Origin: Pelargonium nanum
Lineage: Eukaryota; Streptophyta; Magnoliopsida; Geraniales; Geraniaceae
DNA length: 21,968 bases
Direction of reading: 5' to 3'
Assembly (NCBI GenBank): GCA_036897485.1
Contig: JAYMTF010001665.1
Location: 1-21,968, forward strand
Below are positions 1 through 8,680 of the stretch, in pieces (position 1 is the stretch's first letter; every line of letters begins with the position of its first letter). Made by a program: the position numbers and the translations under genes. The notes beneath the pieces were generated by a model. That model was not told where the DNA came from. It worked only from the letters and a program-made list of their open reading frames with translations, and did no database searches.

Positions 1-4
1 GTAT

Positions 5-290
5 TGAGGATTATAAGCCAAAAATTAATTGGTTTAGGCTAAGTCATTAATGAGGTGATGACACCTCATTAAAATTCATGGATTCAGACGGGTCGCTCCG
101 CCAAACATTTTATGGTTTCGGCTAATCCAAACCAATGAGGTGATGACACCTCACTAAATTCCACTCATATCCATCCAAGTGAATTGGTAGGAGCGGAGCG
201 ACCCGCCCAAATCTATGATTTTTAATGAGATGTCATCACCTCATTAATGGTTTATCCTAAGTCAAATAAATATTGGCTTAGGATCCTTAC
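5..290. repeat. Foldback MITE-like element with long inverted arms
   Basis: The left arm (about 5-100) and right arm (about 190-288) are imperfect inverted copies. Both contain a block reading AATGAGGTGATGACA followed by a CTCATTAAA-type stretch, and a GGGTCGCTCCG core whose complement CGGAGCGACCC lies at 194-204. The outermost part, a TAAGCCAA-like word at 13-20, mirrors TTGGCTTA at 273-280. There is no coding capacity. The middle (about 103-190) is itself another copy of the left-arm unit, so this looks like one insertion into or beside another. Class is inferred from the structure only, and a clear target-site duplication was not resolved. Confidence 0.7.
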
Positions 291-319
291 TCTCTCTCTC
301 TATATATAAAGAGAGAAAG
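291..319. repeat. TC / TATA / GA simple-sequence palindrome
   Basis: A (TC)5 run, then TATATATAAA, then GAGAGAAAG. It can fold back on itself and lies exactly between two copies of the foldback repeat family. Confidence 0.6.
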
Positions 320-328
320 GAATCTATG

Positions 329-492
329 TCAAACATTTTATGGTTTAAACTAAGTCAAATCAATGAGGTGATGACAACTCATTAAATTTCACTTATACTC
401 ACTCAAGTGAATTGGTGGGAGCGGAGCGACCCACTCGGATCTATAATTTTTAATAAATTGTCATTTGTCTCATTAATAGTTTAGCCTAAACA
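329..492. repeat. Second, directly repeated copy of the foldback unit
   Basis: This stretch repeats 101-262 in the same orientation at an offset of about 229 bases. AAACATTTTATGGTTT recurs at both places, and GAGCGGAGCGACCC at 191-204 reappears at 420-433. The right end (about 446-490) is more diverged than in the first copy, with TGTCATTTGTCTCATTAA replacing the TGTCATCACCTCATTAA form. It is non-coding. Confidence 0.7.
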
Positions 493-721
493 AATAAAAA
501 TGAGAGCGGTCTTTGAATATATTGAACTTTATTCAATAGTGATCATGGAGGATCAGAAGTTTTAAAACTTGGAGAATGGAGGATCAGAATTTGAGGAGGT
601 TGGCTGTAAAGTAATGCTGGAATGGATTTGAAGTTTTACGTACAACTTGAGATGAGTTTCCATTTAAAGAATGAAAATAAAAGCATTACAGTTCTTTTCA
701 TGGTCAAATTAGTGTCACTCT

Positions 722-1075
722 CTTTTGAATCAAAACATGACTTTTGCCTTTATATCCTACTTGGAGTTGTTGAAGGTGACAAAATGAGACGATATTAAAT
801 TGAGTGTTTAAAGATCAATCAATTTAGATAAGTCTGATAAAGAAATTGAATATCTAACTAATTTGTGGGTCACTCGGTTCACATAGCAACCCATAAACAA
901 AAGCTTGAAACTACTAATCTGAATCACAATGGCTAAAATATCATGAACAATACAATCGAAGGCACTGGAATCGTCCTCATCAACATGAATAGTCAAGTTG
1001 AAGACACTAGAATCCTCTCCTCCAACCTGAAAAGCACGAACATCTGACCACGATTCCACGTGAAGTTTAAGACGG
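722..1075 (-). pseudogene. LINE (non-LTR retrotransposon) RNase H fragment, 3' end
   Basis: The minus-strand translation from about 1075 down to 808 resembles the C-terminal half of the plant LINE RNase H-like domain (RVT_3 type). It has the stretch before the last helix and then the hallmark NRVTHKLVRYSIS, which corresponds to the family's N-R-V-A-H-x-L-A-R-Y motif. The N-terminal catalytic part is missing and there is no ATG-led gene. The non-coding 3' part ends near 722-740 in a short A-rich word after TGATTC, resembling the 3' end of the other LINE copy near 10957. I read it as a heavily truncated, inactive relic. Confidence 0.6.
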
Positions 1076-1529
1076 CTACCTGCAAGGCTCTGTCAATCGC
1101 CCCCCACCACCATCGGGTTTGCCATCTGATTCGGCAACAAACTCGAATATTGATTCGGTAGCTCCAACCAAACCACCACCATTCAAGTCACATCCTCCTT
1201 TCTCGTGCACACACATGATATACCAAACACGAATTTAGTCCGTCACCGCTCTGCAAACCTTAACTTCCTATCAAATCAAAAGGTCATTATCTAAACGAAA
1301 ATAACCGCAATCTGTTTTATACAAATTCAGGAGACTGTTATCGCTCTTAAAAATTAAGAGCATCCAAACCCAAACAAAAACACTAACCGGCTCAAAATGG
1401 CATAAAGAAAAAGGAAGCCAAAACAGAAGGCATTTCTTTTATAATATACATTTCTTTTTATTCTAATAATTAAGTAATTAATAGATACGTTTCAAAAAAA
1501 AAAAAAAGAGTAACGAGGGGATAAGAGGA
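1076..1529. other. Intergenic, no gene seen
   Basis: AT-rich DNA upstream of the F-box gene. It includes a poly-A run at about 1494-1507 and a purine-rich patch after it. Basal promoter elements of the F-box gene may lie at its right end, but I cannot fix a TATA box or start site. Confidence 0.4.
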
Positions 1530-2057
1530 TTGGAGTTGGAGCGCAGACACCTGAGTCCTGAGAGAGAAGAAGCGAACCACCAAACCAAAACAGCAGACAC
1601 AGCCATTCAGCCAAGCCACCTCACACACCTCATTCACCACCTCATCGCCACCACCAAACCACGCAACTCTCTCTCTCTCTCTCTCTCTACGTGTCCGTGC
1701 GCGTATCCGCCTCAGATATCACCACCTTCCATATCCTATAATTGCCTTTTCTCTCTCTCCATTTCTATGCAACCCACCATTAAATTCTGATCTGCTTCAT
1801 TTCCTCTCGAGGGTTTTACCTCATTTATCGCATCTCCAACCCCAAATTCAATGTTTTTCCTCTTCAAATTGTTCTCTCTTTCTCTCTCCCAAAAGTTTTG
1901 CAAATTGAGATTCAAATTCAGGCTCTGATTCAACCTTCTCTCTCTGCAAAAACCCAACCCAACAATAACAAAACTCCATTTTCTTCCATTCCACGAATTC
2001 TGGCCTCTGGGTCTCTTCCTGTGAAATCAAATTCTGATTTTTAGCTTTTGGGTTTTC
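1530..2057 (+). promoter_or_regulatory. Probable promoter-proximal region / 5' leader of the F-box gene
   Basis: A strongly CT-rich, largely G-poor stretch with repeated CTCTCT patches at 1667-1688, 1750-1760, 1874-1887 and 1937-1945. Such pyrimidine-rich tracts are typical of plant core promoters and 5' UTRs. Only short spurious ORFs occur here. Placing the leader here is an inference from composition and from its position just ahead of the ATG at 2058; the transcription start is not resolved. Confidence 0.45.
1667..1688. repeat. (CT)11 microsatellite
   Basis: Uninterrupted CT dinucleotide run in the probable leader of the F-box gene. Confidence 0.9.
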
Positions 2058-3528
2058 ATGGGCGCGAATCTGTCGGACGAAAATGGAAGAGACAGCCCCA
2101 AACCCAGATTGGGTGACATTCCAGAGAGCTGCGTGGCTATGGTTCTCATGTACTTGGACCCTCCTGACATTTGCAAATTGGCTCGAGTCAATCGGACTTT
2201 CCGGGCTGCTTCTTCCGCTGATTTCATTTGGGAACATAAATTCCCTCCCAATTATCTGTCTTTAGCGGAGAAGCTGTTTGATGAAGCTACCTTGAGGAAG
2301 CTGGACAAGAAGGATCTGTATGCGAGGCTCTGTCGTCCCAACTCATTTGATGGAGGCACCAAGGTTACATTTTTTTTCTCTGAATGCTTATGAAATTGTC
2401 TTCTTTTTTTCAATGTTTCTGATAGGTTATGTGCAGGAAATTTGGCTGGATAAGACTACTGGAGGGGTTTGTTTGTCGATATCTTCGAAGGCGCTTTCGA
2501 TAACTGGGATTGATGACAGGAGATACTGGAATCATATAACCACAGATGAATCTAGGTGAGCCTTTATTTGAAGTTTTACCAAATTGTGTTTGTTTGTGTT
2601 GTTAGCTTGATGTTTACTTCTATAATTGGAACTTGTTTGGTATTTGATTTTGTATAGAAACATATATTGATATATAGCTTTGAATTCTATCAGTCTCAAC
2701 CTTGACATTGACCTATTTTCTTATTAGAATTGAATATGATAACTTGGAGGTAAATCTGTGATTCAGTAATTATGTCTTTTGGTGTGATTTATCTTCTTTT
2801 GAAGTCTTGTAGTTGCAGGTTTAATGAACCTGTCTTGTCTTGTAGTTGCAGGTCTTTTAGTTCTGCTTCTATGACTGTTTTACCTTTAGAGTCAACCACT
2901 TTGGCATTTTGATTATCCCATTGGAGGCTATGTACCTTGCAAATTGTAGCTTTGCTGTGAGTTGTCAACTATATTTGAGCCGTTCCTTGTCTGTCATTAG
3001 TTACCAATTTGCATTCCTGTTTGCTACAATCTTGTACCTCAATGTATAGTGAGAATGTTACATGGTGGAAACATTGATTTGTTGTATTGGTTGATTGCAT
3101 TTAGATTCCAGACAGTTGCGTATCTGCAACAAATATGGTGGTTCGAAGTCAATGGAGAGTTTGAGTTCCAATTTCCAGTGGGGACATATAATCTATTCTT
3201 TAGACTCCACCTTGGTAGGTCGTCAAAGAGATTGGGTAGGCGAGTTTGTAACTCCGAGCACATTCATGGCTGGGATCTAAAGCCCGTGAGGTTCCAGCTA
3301 ACAACCGGTGATGGTCAACATGCCGTCTCCCAGTGTTATTTGGACAGTCCTGGGAGCTGGGTCTCCTACTACGTGGGAGATTTTGTTGTTGAGAATGCCA
3401 ATGAAACAACGAAGATCAAGTTTTCGCTAACCCAGATTGATTGCACTCACACTAAGGGAGGTCTCTGCGTAGATTCCGTTTTGATCTACCCATGTACCAT
3501 AGGAAAGAGCAATTTTTGTAGGCCCTAA
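2058..3528 (+). CDS. PP2-A13: F-box protein PP2-A13-like (F-box plus phloem-protein-2 lectin-like domain)
   Basis: Three coding exons, 2058-2363, 2437-2555 and 3105-3528, join with GT-AG introns into 282 aa. Exon 1 starts [10 protein letters not shown] and holds the F-box at about residues 17-62 ([10 protein letters not shown] through [11 protein letters not shown]), the surface that binds SKP1 in SCF ubiquitin ligases. Exons 2 and 3 encode the PP2 domain (about 103-278), with [40 protein letters not shown] and the conserved end [17 protein letters not shown]. From memory, the order and sequence fit Arabidopsis PP2-A13 closely. By family knowledge, such proteins select targets for ubiquitination, possibly through glycan binding by the Nictaba-like fold; the substrate is unknown. 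The ATG is in good context and no upstream in-frame extension looks coding. Introns are 73 and 549 bases, the second after the codon split AG|A. Confidence 0.93.
2805..2853 (+). repeat. Short tandem duplication in intron 2 of the F-box gene
   Basis: The 16-base word TCTTGTAGTTGCAGGT occurs at 2805-2820 and again at 2838-2853. Each copy carries an acceptor-like TTGCAG. The acceptor that restores the reading frame is farther on at 3103-3104. Confidence 0.75.
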
Positions 3529-3670
3529 GAGCTGTACATAGCGGTTTGTTGTTCTATAGAGTTGTAGTATCAGCAAGAGGAAGAGCAATCAAATTTTGTA
3601 TAATGCATTTGTGCTATGCCGGGTTCTTGTACAGAAATATCAAAGGATGTTTATGGTCTTCAATTTGTGC

Positions 3671-3676
3671 AATAAA
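3671..3676 (+). terminator. Candidate polyadenylation signal of the F-box gene
   Basis: AATAAA lies 143 bases after the stop codon, following T-rich and TTGT-rich 3' UTR sequence. It fits a plant near-upstream element; the cleavage site is not determined. Confidence 0.45.
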
Positions 3677-3919
3677 CGTGTTGGTTGGATTCTAAAGATT
3701 GTAGCTGTATTGATGGTGATTAGTGACAACCAGTTTTGTAGTATTTGAGGAAACTGAAATGTTACTTTCTAGGTTGTGCATGTACTTGAAGGAAAAGAAT
3801 GTTAGCTGAGAAGTTAGGTGAAGTGAACATTGCTAGGTTGATGACTTGATTCTTTGCATGTAAACATCATTGAGTCATAGAATGAAATTACAAAGCAGAG
3901 TGTGAGCTGGAAGTGAGAC
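3677..3919. other. Intergenic, nothing recognised
   Basis: AT-rich sequence downstream of the F-box gene with no credible ORF or repeat structure. It runs into the LINE relic. Confidence 0.4.
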
Positions 3920-4365
3920 CCACATGCTATAAGTGGCTGCTTAATAGCATCTCTATGTTTGTGACTGTTTTGTACACATTCATTCCGTTCGCATGTGCAT
4001 TTTTTGAACCTTCTTCGATAAGCAGTCTTCTTCACCGACGAACCTCCACCACCATTTGGCTTGTATTCGCAATATCGAGATCTCTTATGCCCGATCCTTG
4101 AGCTTTCTTCAGAAGGACCGAGGCCCACTTCACTTTACATAGTCCACATTGCGTATCAGTTCTGTTCCACGAAAACTTCCTTTCAATTGCTCAAGCTTCT
4201 TGATAATTGTCTTTGGGGTCTTGAAGAGAGACGTGTAGAAAACTTGTAGTGAAGCAGGCACGGACTTGATGAGAGTGACCCGACCTCCCATGGAGATAAA
4301 ACGACATTGCTAGAGAGCCAATTTCTTTTGGAACTTCAGTATTACCTCCGAACAATAGCTAGCCC
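3920..4365 (-). pseudogene. Decayed LINE reverse-transcriptase fragment
   Basis: Read on the minus strand from about 4365 downwards, frame-shifted pieces match the C-terminal part of plant LINE ORF2. They are a KLALWQCRFISMGGRVTLIKS-like stretch (about 4265-4345), a conserved motif just after the reverse-transcriptase core, then PKTIIKKLEQL (about 4190-4225), then a GIRDLDIAN-type segment (about 4070-4100). Frameshifts and stops separate the pieces, so nothing is expressed as a full product. An 80-100 codon open stretch in another frame (3814-4128) is a by-product. I infer an old, 5'-truncated insertion. Confidence 0.65.
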
Positions 4366-4810
4366 TATTCGGGTTAGACCCGACCTTGAAACCCAAATAC
4401 AAGCTACCTCACATCAAATACAATAACAAAATCTACCATCCAAGGACAAGCAACATCTCACTATCATTTCATTTCAATTCTTTAAATTCACATCCACAAT
4501 CATATGATCTATCATATCAACTCAGTACACCAACCAACATTTCATCTCTATCATAAGCAAGTTGCATCCCCCACCAATGAATTCAGAATCATCCAAGGCA
4601 AACAGATATGATGAGCATATACTGAATTCCAACATACGACAGTAAATATTATTTCTTTAGTGTAGAAGACATAATGAACCTCTATCGGTGCTAACAAAGT
4701 AGAAATTTCAGATTGTTCACAAACATAAACAAACATGATCTTATCTCACATGTCTAAATAATTATTTAGATGACAATGCAGCTTTGTTAAGCAGAACCAG
4801 GCCTTCATCT
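4366..4810. other. Intergenic / 3' flank of PEX11 gene
   Basis: AT-rich, no coding signal. It should include the 3' UTR of the minus-strand PEX11 gene just below 4811. A perfect 16-base palindrome, CTAAATAATTATTTAG, lies at 4754-4769, about 45 bases past the PEX11 stop, and could form a small hairpin in the 3' UTR. Confidence 0.4.
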
Positions 4811-7140
4811 TCAGGATGTCTTGGATTTTGGTGGTGACGGAAGAAGCTGCATACAAGGCAAAAGCTATTTTAGTTTCCACAACAATAAATTAACTCATTC
4901 TTCATACCATATTTTGGAATATTCAACTGTTTATAGATAACTGAGAACATCCCTACAAAAATCCTAACAATCCAAGATGGCTAAACCTGCCGCCAGTGTG
5001 AGACTTCACCACCATAGCGAGATATCAACAGCTGACCTGGCTTTTCAGTCCAGAAAACATATATACACGCAATCTAGTAACCATTATTTCAAATTTTTAT
5101 CTCCAGTTGGCACCACATACACCCTTCTATTCCTTCTTCATTTTGCAGATTGGTTATTTATTTTAGGGAAAATTACTGGTCCTTGTGGTATCTTAATTGG
5201 ACCGAATTAATTCTTAAACTACTCAGACAACTGTCACAGGTGCCCTAGCAGCCTCTGCAGAAGCAGCAAGGCCACCATATCAGTAGCCGGTTCGCTGAAT
5301 AAGTTAGAATTTAGATTTCCCAATTTTTGAGTTTCGATTTATGATTTTGTGAACAGAAAGAGAAGGAAAATGAAATGAGACAAGCAAGCCCAGAGAAGAG
5401 GACCAATAACCCCAACAATGGTGCAGGAGAAGAAAAGGACACATCACACTAATTTATTGTAAAAATTATTTTTGTTACCAAATAAGTAAATAGTTATTTT
5501 TTTACCGCCTCATGTATAATGCTTTTTTAAAATTATTTTCTATTGCCGCTTGTTTAAATTTAAAATTATTTTTTGCCACATCAGCAGCATTTAACAGAAA
5601 AGATAATGGATGGTAATGGGAGGGACTAAATTGGTCCAAACTGACATAGTTCAAAGACCAAATTAGTTTATTTCATATTTCAGGGACTAAATTGGTACGA
5701 ATTTGAATAGGGCAGGATGGTATGTTATCCTTTGTTTTAGGCCAAAGTAAAATGGAAGGGGAATATAAATGGAGATAGATAGCTTAGTAAGGTATTGAAA
5801 AGCACCTGATAGCAAGAGATCAGAGAGCTAACAAAACCAAAACCTCCCGTGACACGAGGAGTAACTTTCTTGGGAGCCAATTGCAGCAGTCCAGTTGCTA
5901 CCACAATATCCATAGCTGCTTTGATCAAGGCAAGGGACCTCTCATTGGATTTTTGGAGTTTGGCACGGTATTGCTCATTCTGCATTCACACAAGTAATCA
6001 AGGGAAAAGCAAAATATTTGATTGGAAAGCAGAGACAAAACATAGTAATTGTAAATCATTGTAAGACGTGTGACAAACATACCTGGTGTTTATTACTATT
6101 CTTAAGTTCCTTTTCCAACTTTTTCATAGATGCAGAAAGCCTTCCGAGCTCTCCAAGCTTAAAATATAACAAGGGGCACAAACCCATTATACAACAAAAA
6201 AAGAGTTGAAGATAGAAGACAATGGCCTACTTGAAAATGCACATCAACGAACCTCAACCAAGGTGGTACAAACTGAGGAACCCATCCAGCAGAAAAGTGA
6301 TATTCGCCCAATTAGTTCTGCCCGTTCTTTATTCTGGATAGTTCATAAATATATATATAAATTCACTCTAGCATTGATTCATGAAATTACATAATAATGA
6401 AATTATAGAGGAAGCTGTACCTTGTAGATGCCTGTTCTGCCAAGCCAAACAATTTGATCAAGAAACAAGAAAGTTGACAGCAATGCATTCTTCGACTGTA
6501 GCAAATGCCAAATACAGAAAGTAGACCAAAATGAAAGACTGAAAGAGCAGAAAAATAGAGACAACTTCATAGAAAATTGAATACATTTTTCATACCTTTC
6601 CCAACAGAACAAGGGGAAGAGGAGTTCCTTGAGGAACTGGACTTATAAGACCGTGGAGATCATTGATAAACTGCAATTGAGAAGATCAAATTAAAGATAC
6701 ATCAGTATAAGATGTAAGTTGAGCATTAGATTCCTTTTGCAGATTTAAAGCTCCGCCTATTTCCCAGTGGGTAATGAGGAAGGAGGGAACATTACAAAAA
6801 GTCAATTAGGAAAACTAATAGAAGACAGCATGCTTCTAGTAATACAAAAATGCCTTCTACATTGTCCACATTTAATATGCATTCACAAGAGACGTGAAAA
6901 TGGCACTCCCTATAAAGCAAATAAATTATATATAGGTTAAAACCCAACCTTAAAAAGACGGAAAACTTTCCGTGCTAAGCTGGTTGATTTGTCAACATTT
7001 TGCGCTGTACCAGGTTCTCCATTACTCACGAACTTTGAACCATACTGTATTGCCCTGCATATCTTGTCCCTGGCTTCTGCCTTGTTCAAATATAGAACTG
7101 CAAGAGCAAGTTCTGCTCTGGTTGCATCTAATGCGCTCAT
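4811..7140 (-). CDS. PEX11: Peroxisomal membrane protein 11, PEX11C/D type
   Basis: Seven coding exons on the minus strand: 7140-6949, 6670-6596, 6495-6421, 6333-6253, 6157-6083, 5979-5806 and 4846-4811. All junctions are GT-AG and all in phase 0, giving 235 aa, the usual length of Arabidopsis PEX11C/D/E. The start MSALDATRAELALAVLYLNK is the family's conserved N-terminus with the amphipathic membrane-remodelling helix. Further landmarks are KVFRLFKFINDLHGL, LDQIVWLGRTGIYK, RISLFCWMGSSVC, and QYRAKLQKSNERSLALIK before the last hydrophobic segment. The protein inserts in the peroxisome membrane and promotes elongation and division of peroxisomes. The C-terminus PPKSKTS, in an 11-codon exon after a 959-base intron, has a K-x-K-x-x dilysine pattern. 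The c/d/e assignment rests on remembered similarity. Confidence 0.94.
4847..5805 (-). other. Long last intron of the PEX11 gene, with repeat-like interior
   Basis: The six introns interrupting the CDS are 278, 100, 87, 95, 103 and 959 bases; this last is by far the largest. The interior (about 5160-5715) has repeated 'GGGACTAAATTGGT'-style phrases (near 5622-5636 and 5683-5697) and a T-rich block at 5455-5580 that look like degraded mobile-element DNA, though I cannot name a family. Unspliced reading past exon 6 stays open for 22 hydrophobic residues to a stop at 5737. Confidence 0.6.
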
Positions 7141-8460
7141 CTTTTATAGCAAATGAAGCTGTGCAATTGAAGTAACAGTTGGTATCGTTAGAGCATAAAA
7201 GAAAACTCTAGAAACCAAACAATAATGTAACAAAAAGGCATGTGGACGTCAAAAAACAAAACAAACAAATAGATAAACTAAAAAACTAGTCATCTTAGGC
7301 ATCATGAAATACATGGTATACGAGATGAAAACAGTTGTACCTAACAATCAAGATTCACACTTATACATACTGTCAAAGCCTTTCAATTAAGAGAGTCTAT
7401 TCACTCACAAAAGAAAATTTCAGACTTTCATAAGTTCAGAAATTAGGAATTTACAAAGAGATTCGATGAAACCAATGCAAGTCATCTAAGTTCCAATACT
7501 ATTTTCATATCATGGATAACTTTATTAGTGCTCCACTGTTCACTGATGCCTTTGTTATGACTATGGATATGTTGTTATTACTCACAAAACTAACTAAAAC
7601 TTATCACCAGCCCAGAAAGTGGTCCGTTTTAGTACTAAGACAATCCACCATAAATTTCCTGCATCTCAATTCTCAATCAACCAAATGAACAGTAACACTT
7701 GGTAACCAACATCCAGAAAATTGCCCAATAACAAACAACTAAACATAACCCAGTATTAACCAAATAACCAAATTTAGTGAGGAAATTCAATACTATCAGC
7801 TCAGTTACACGTAGCAAGTAGAAAATTTGAAGAAAAAAAAAAATCAAACCACAATTTTGCGCCTAATTGGATCCTCAGCTGAAAAGGGCGTGAAAAACAA
7901 TAATTGAATAAATAAGCCCTAACCCCAAATAGTTAATCCAATCTTATCCATACAGATAAGAACCAAAAATCATATCAACCCTAACAGCAAATTCAGTCCT
8001 TCTTCACCATCTACCGTCGACCAAACAAGATAGATGGTTCTAGAATTTAACAAAGCAAACGAATCGAATAATAGAATCCTAACAATCCATAACCATAGCA
8101 GAAATTGAAAAGTGGAATTACGTGTGAAGAACTGATACTAGAAAATAAGCGTAAAATGAAACACTGTGATTAGATAATCTAGAGATGAAGAAGTGAAGAA
8201 TTAGGGGATTAGAATCGAGCTGAGAGAGAGAGTACCGAAAGGAGTGCCCGAAGATATGGCCTCGAAAAGCAGAAAGAGGATTTTCCGAGAATGGGTTTTG
8301 ATGTCTGTCACTCTAAATATCAGAGAAGGAGAGGAAGAGAGAGAGAGAGAGAGTCAACGTCACCTCTGTATTTGTTGCTTTCTTCTCTCTAATCTCATCT
8401 ATTGATAAGCCCGTCTTTGGTCCATTTCTTCTCCTTGCATACAAACAATTTTTTTTTTTT
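7141..8460 (-). promoter_or_regulatory. Spliced 5' leader and promoter of the PEX11 gene
   Basis: Upstream of the ATG at 7140 an acceptor TTGCACAG ends at 7159. The best matching donor is CTTTCG|GTACTC at 8236/8235. This gives a leader intron of about 1,077 bases (7159-8235), AT-rich with no coding signal, and a first non-coding exon from 8236 up to roughly 8330-8400. A (GA)8 run at 8337-8353 and the minus-strand word TGACGTTGACT (about 8353-8363), which contains a W-box core TTGACT and a TGACG motif, lie at the presumed promoter. The splice choice is inferred, not proven. Confidence 0.5.
8337..8353. repeat. (GA)8 microsatellite
   Basis: Uninterrupted GA run close to the presumed transcription start of the PEX11 gene. 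Confidence 0.85.
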
Positions 8461-8464
8461 CCAG

Positions 8465-8680
8465 TTTATATCATGGGGTTCTTGAGTGGGCCCGCACACT
8501 TGCGGCTGACATCTTTAAGCCGTTTTATCACACCCAGATTAATCCTCACTCGCCCCACTGTCAGCGCACTAAGCGGTAGGGGTTGGCCCAAGAGTTTTTT
8601 TCATTTACAAGAGCTGAGACTCGAACTCCCAACCACTTGTTATTGTCTAGTTTGTGTGAGTATAACTACTACAAATTGTT
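8465..8680 (-). mobile_element. Possible tRNA-derived SINE-like fragment
   Basis: On the minus strand, GGGAGTTCGAGTCTC (about 8617-8631) matches the RNA polymerase III B-box of tRNA-derived SINEs (GGTTCGANTCC). It is followed by a GC-richer non-coding body rich in GGGC and CCGC words, ending before a T-rich tract at 8451-8460 (plus strand), which would be the SINE's A-tail. A good A-box upstream is not evident and no target-site duplication was found, so this may be a decayed copy or another repeat type. Confidence 0.4.

Noticed and set aside
1-492. CRISPR-like or satellite array
   Set aside because: Units are few, long, inverted as well as direct, and diverged; this fits foldback transposons in a plant genome.
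1848-2251. Minus-strand frames opposite the start of the F-box gene
   Set aside because: Shadows of the CT-rich leader and exon 1; no domain and no conserved wording.
3814-4128. 104-codon minus-strand frame with a basic Arg/Lys-rich stretch
   Set aside because: It overlaps the decayed LINE in a different frame from the recognisable reverse-transcriptase wording, so it is a by-product.
8465-8680. A genuine tRNA gene
   Set aside because: Only a B-box-like word is present; no cloverleaf, A-box or acceptor stem can be formed.
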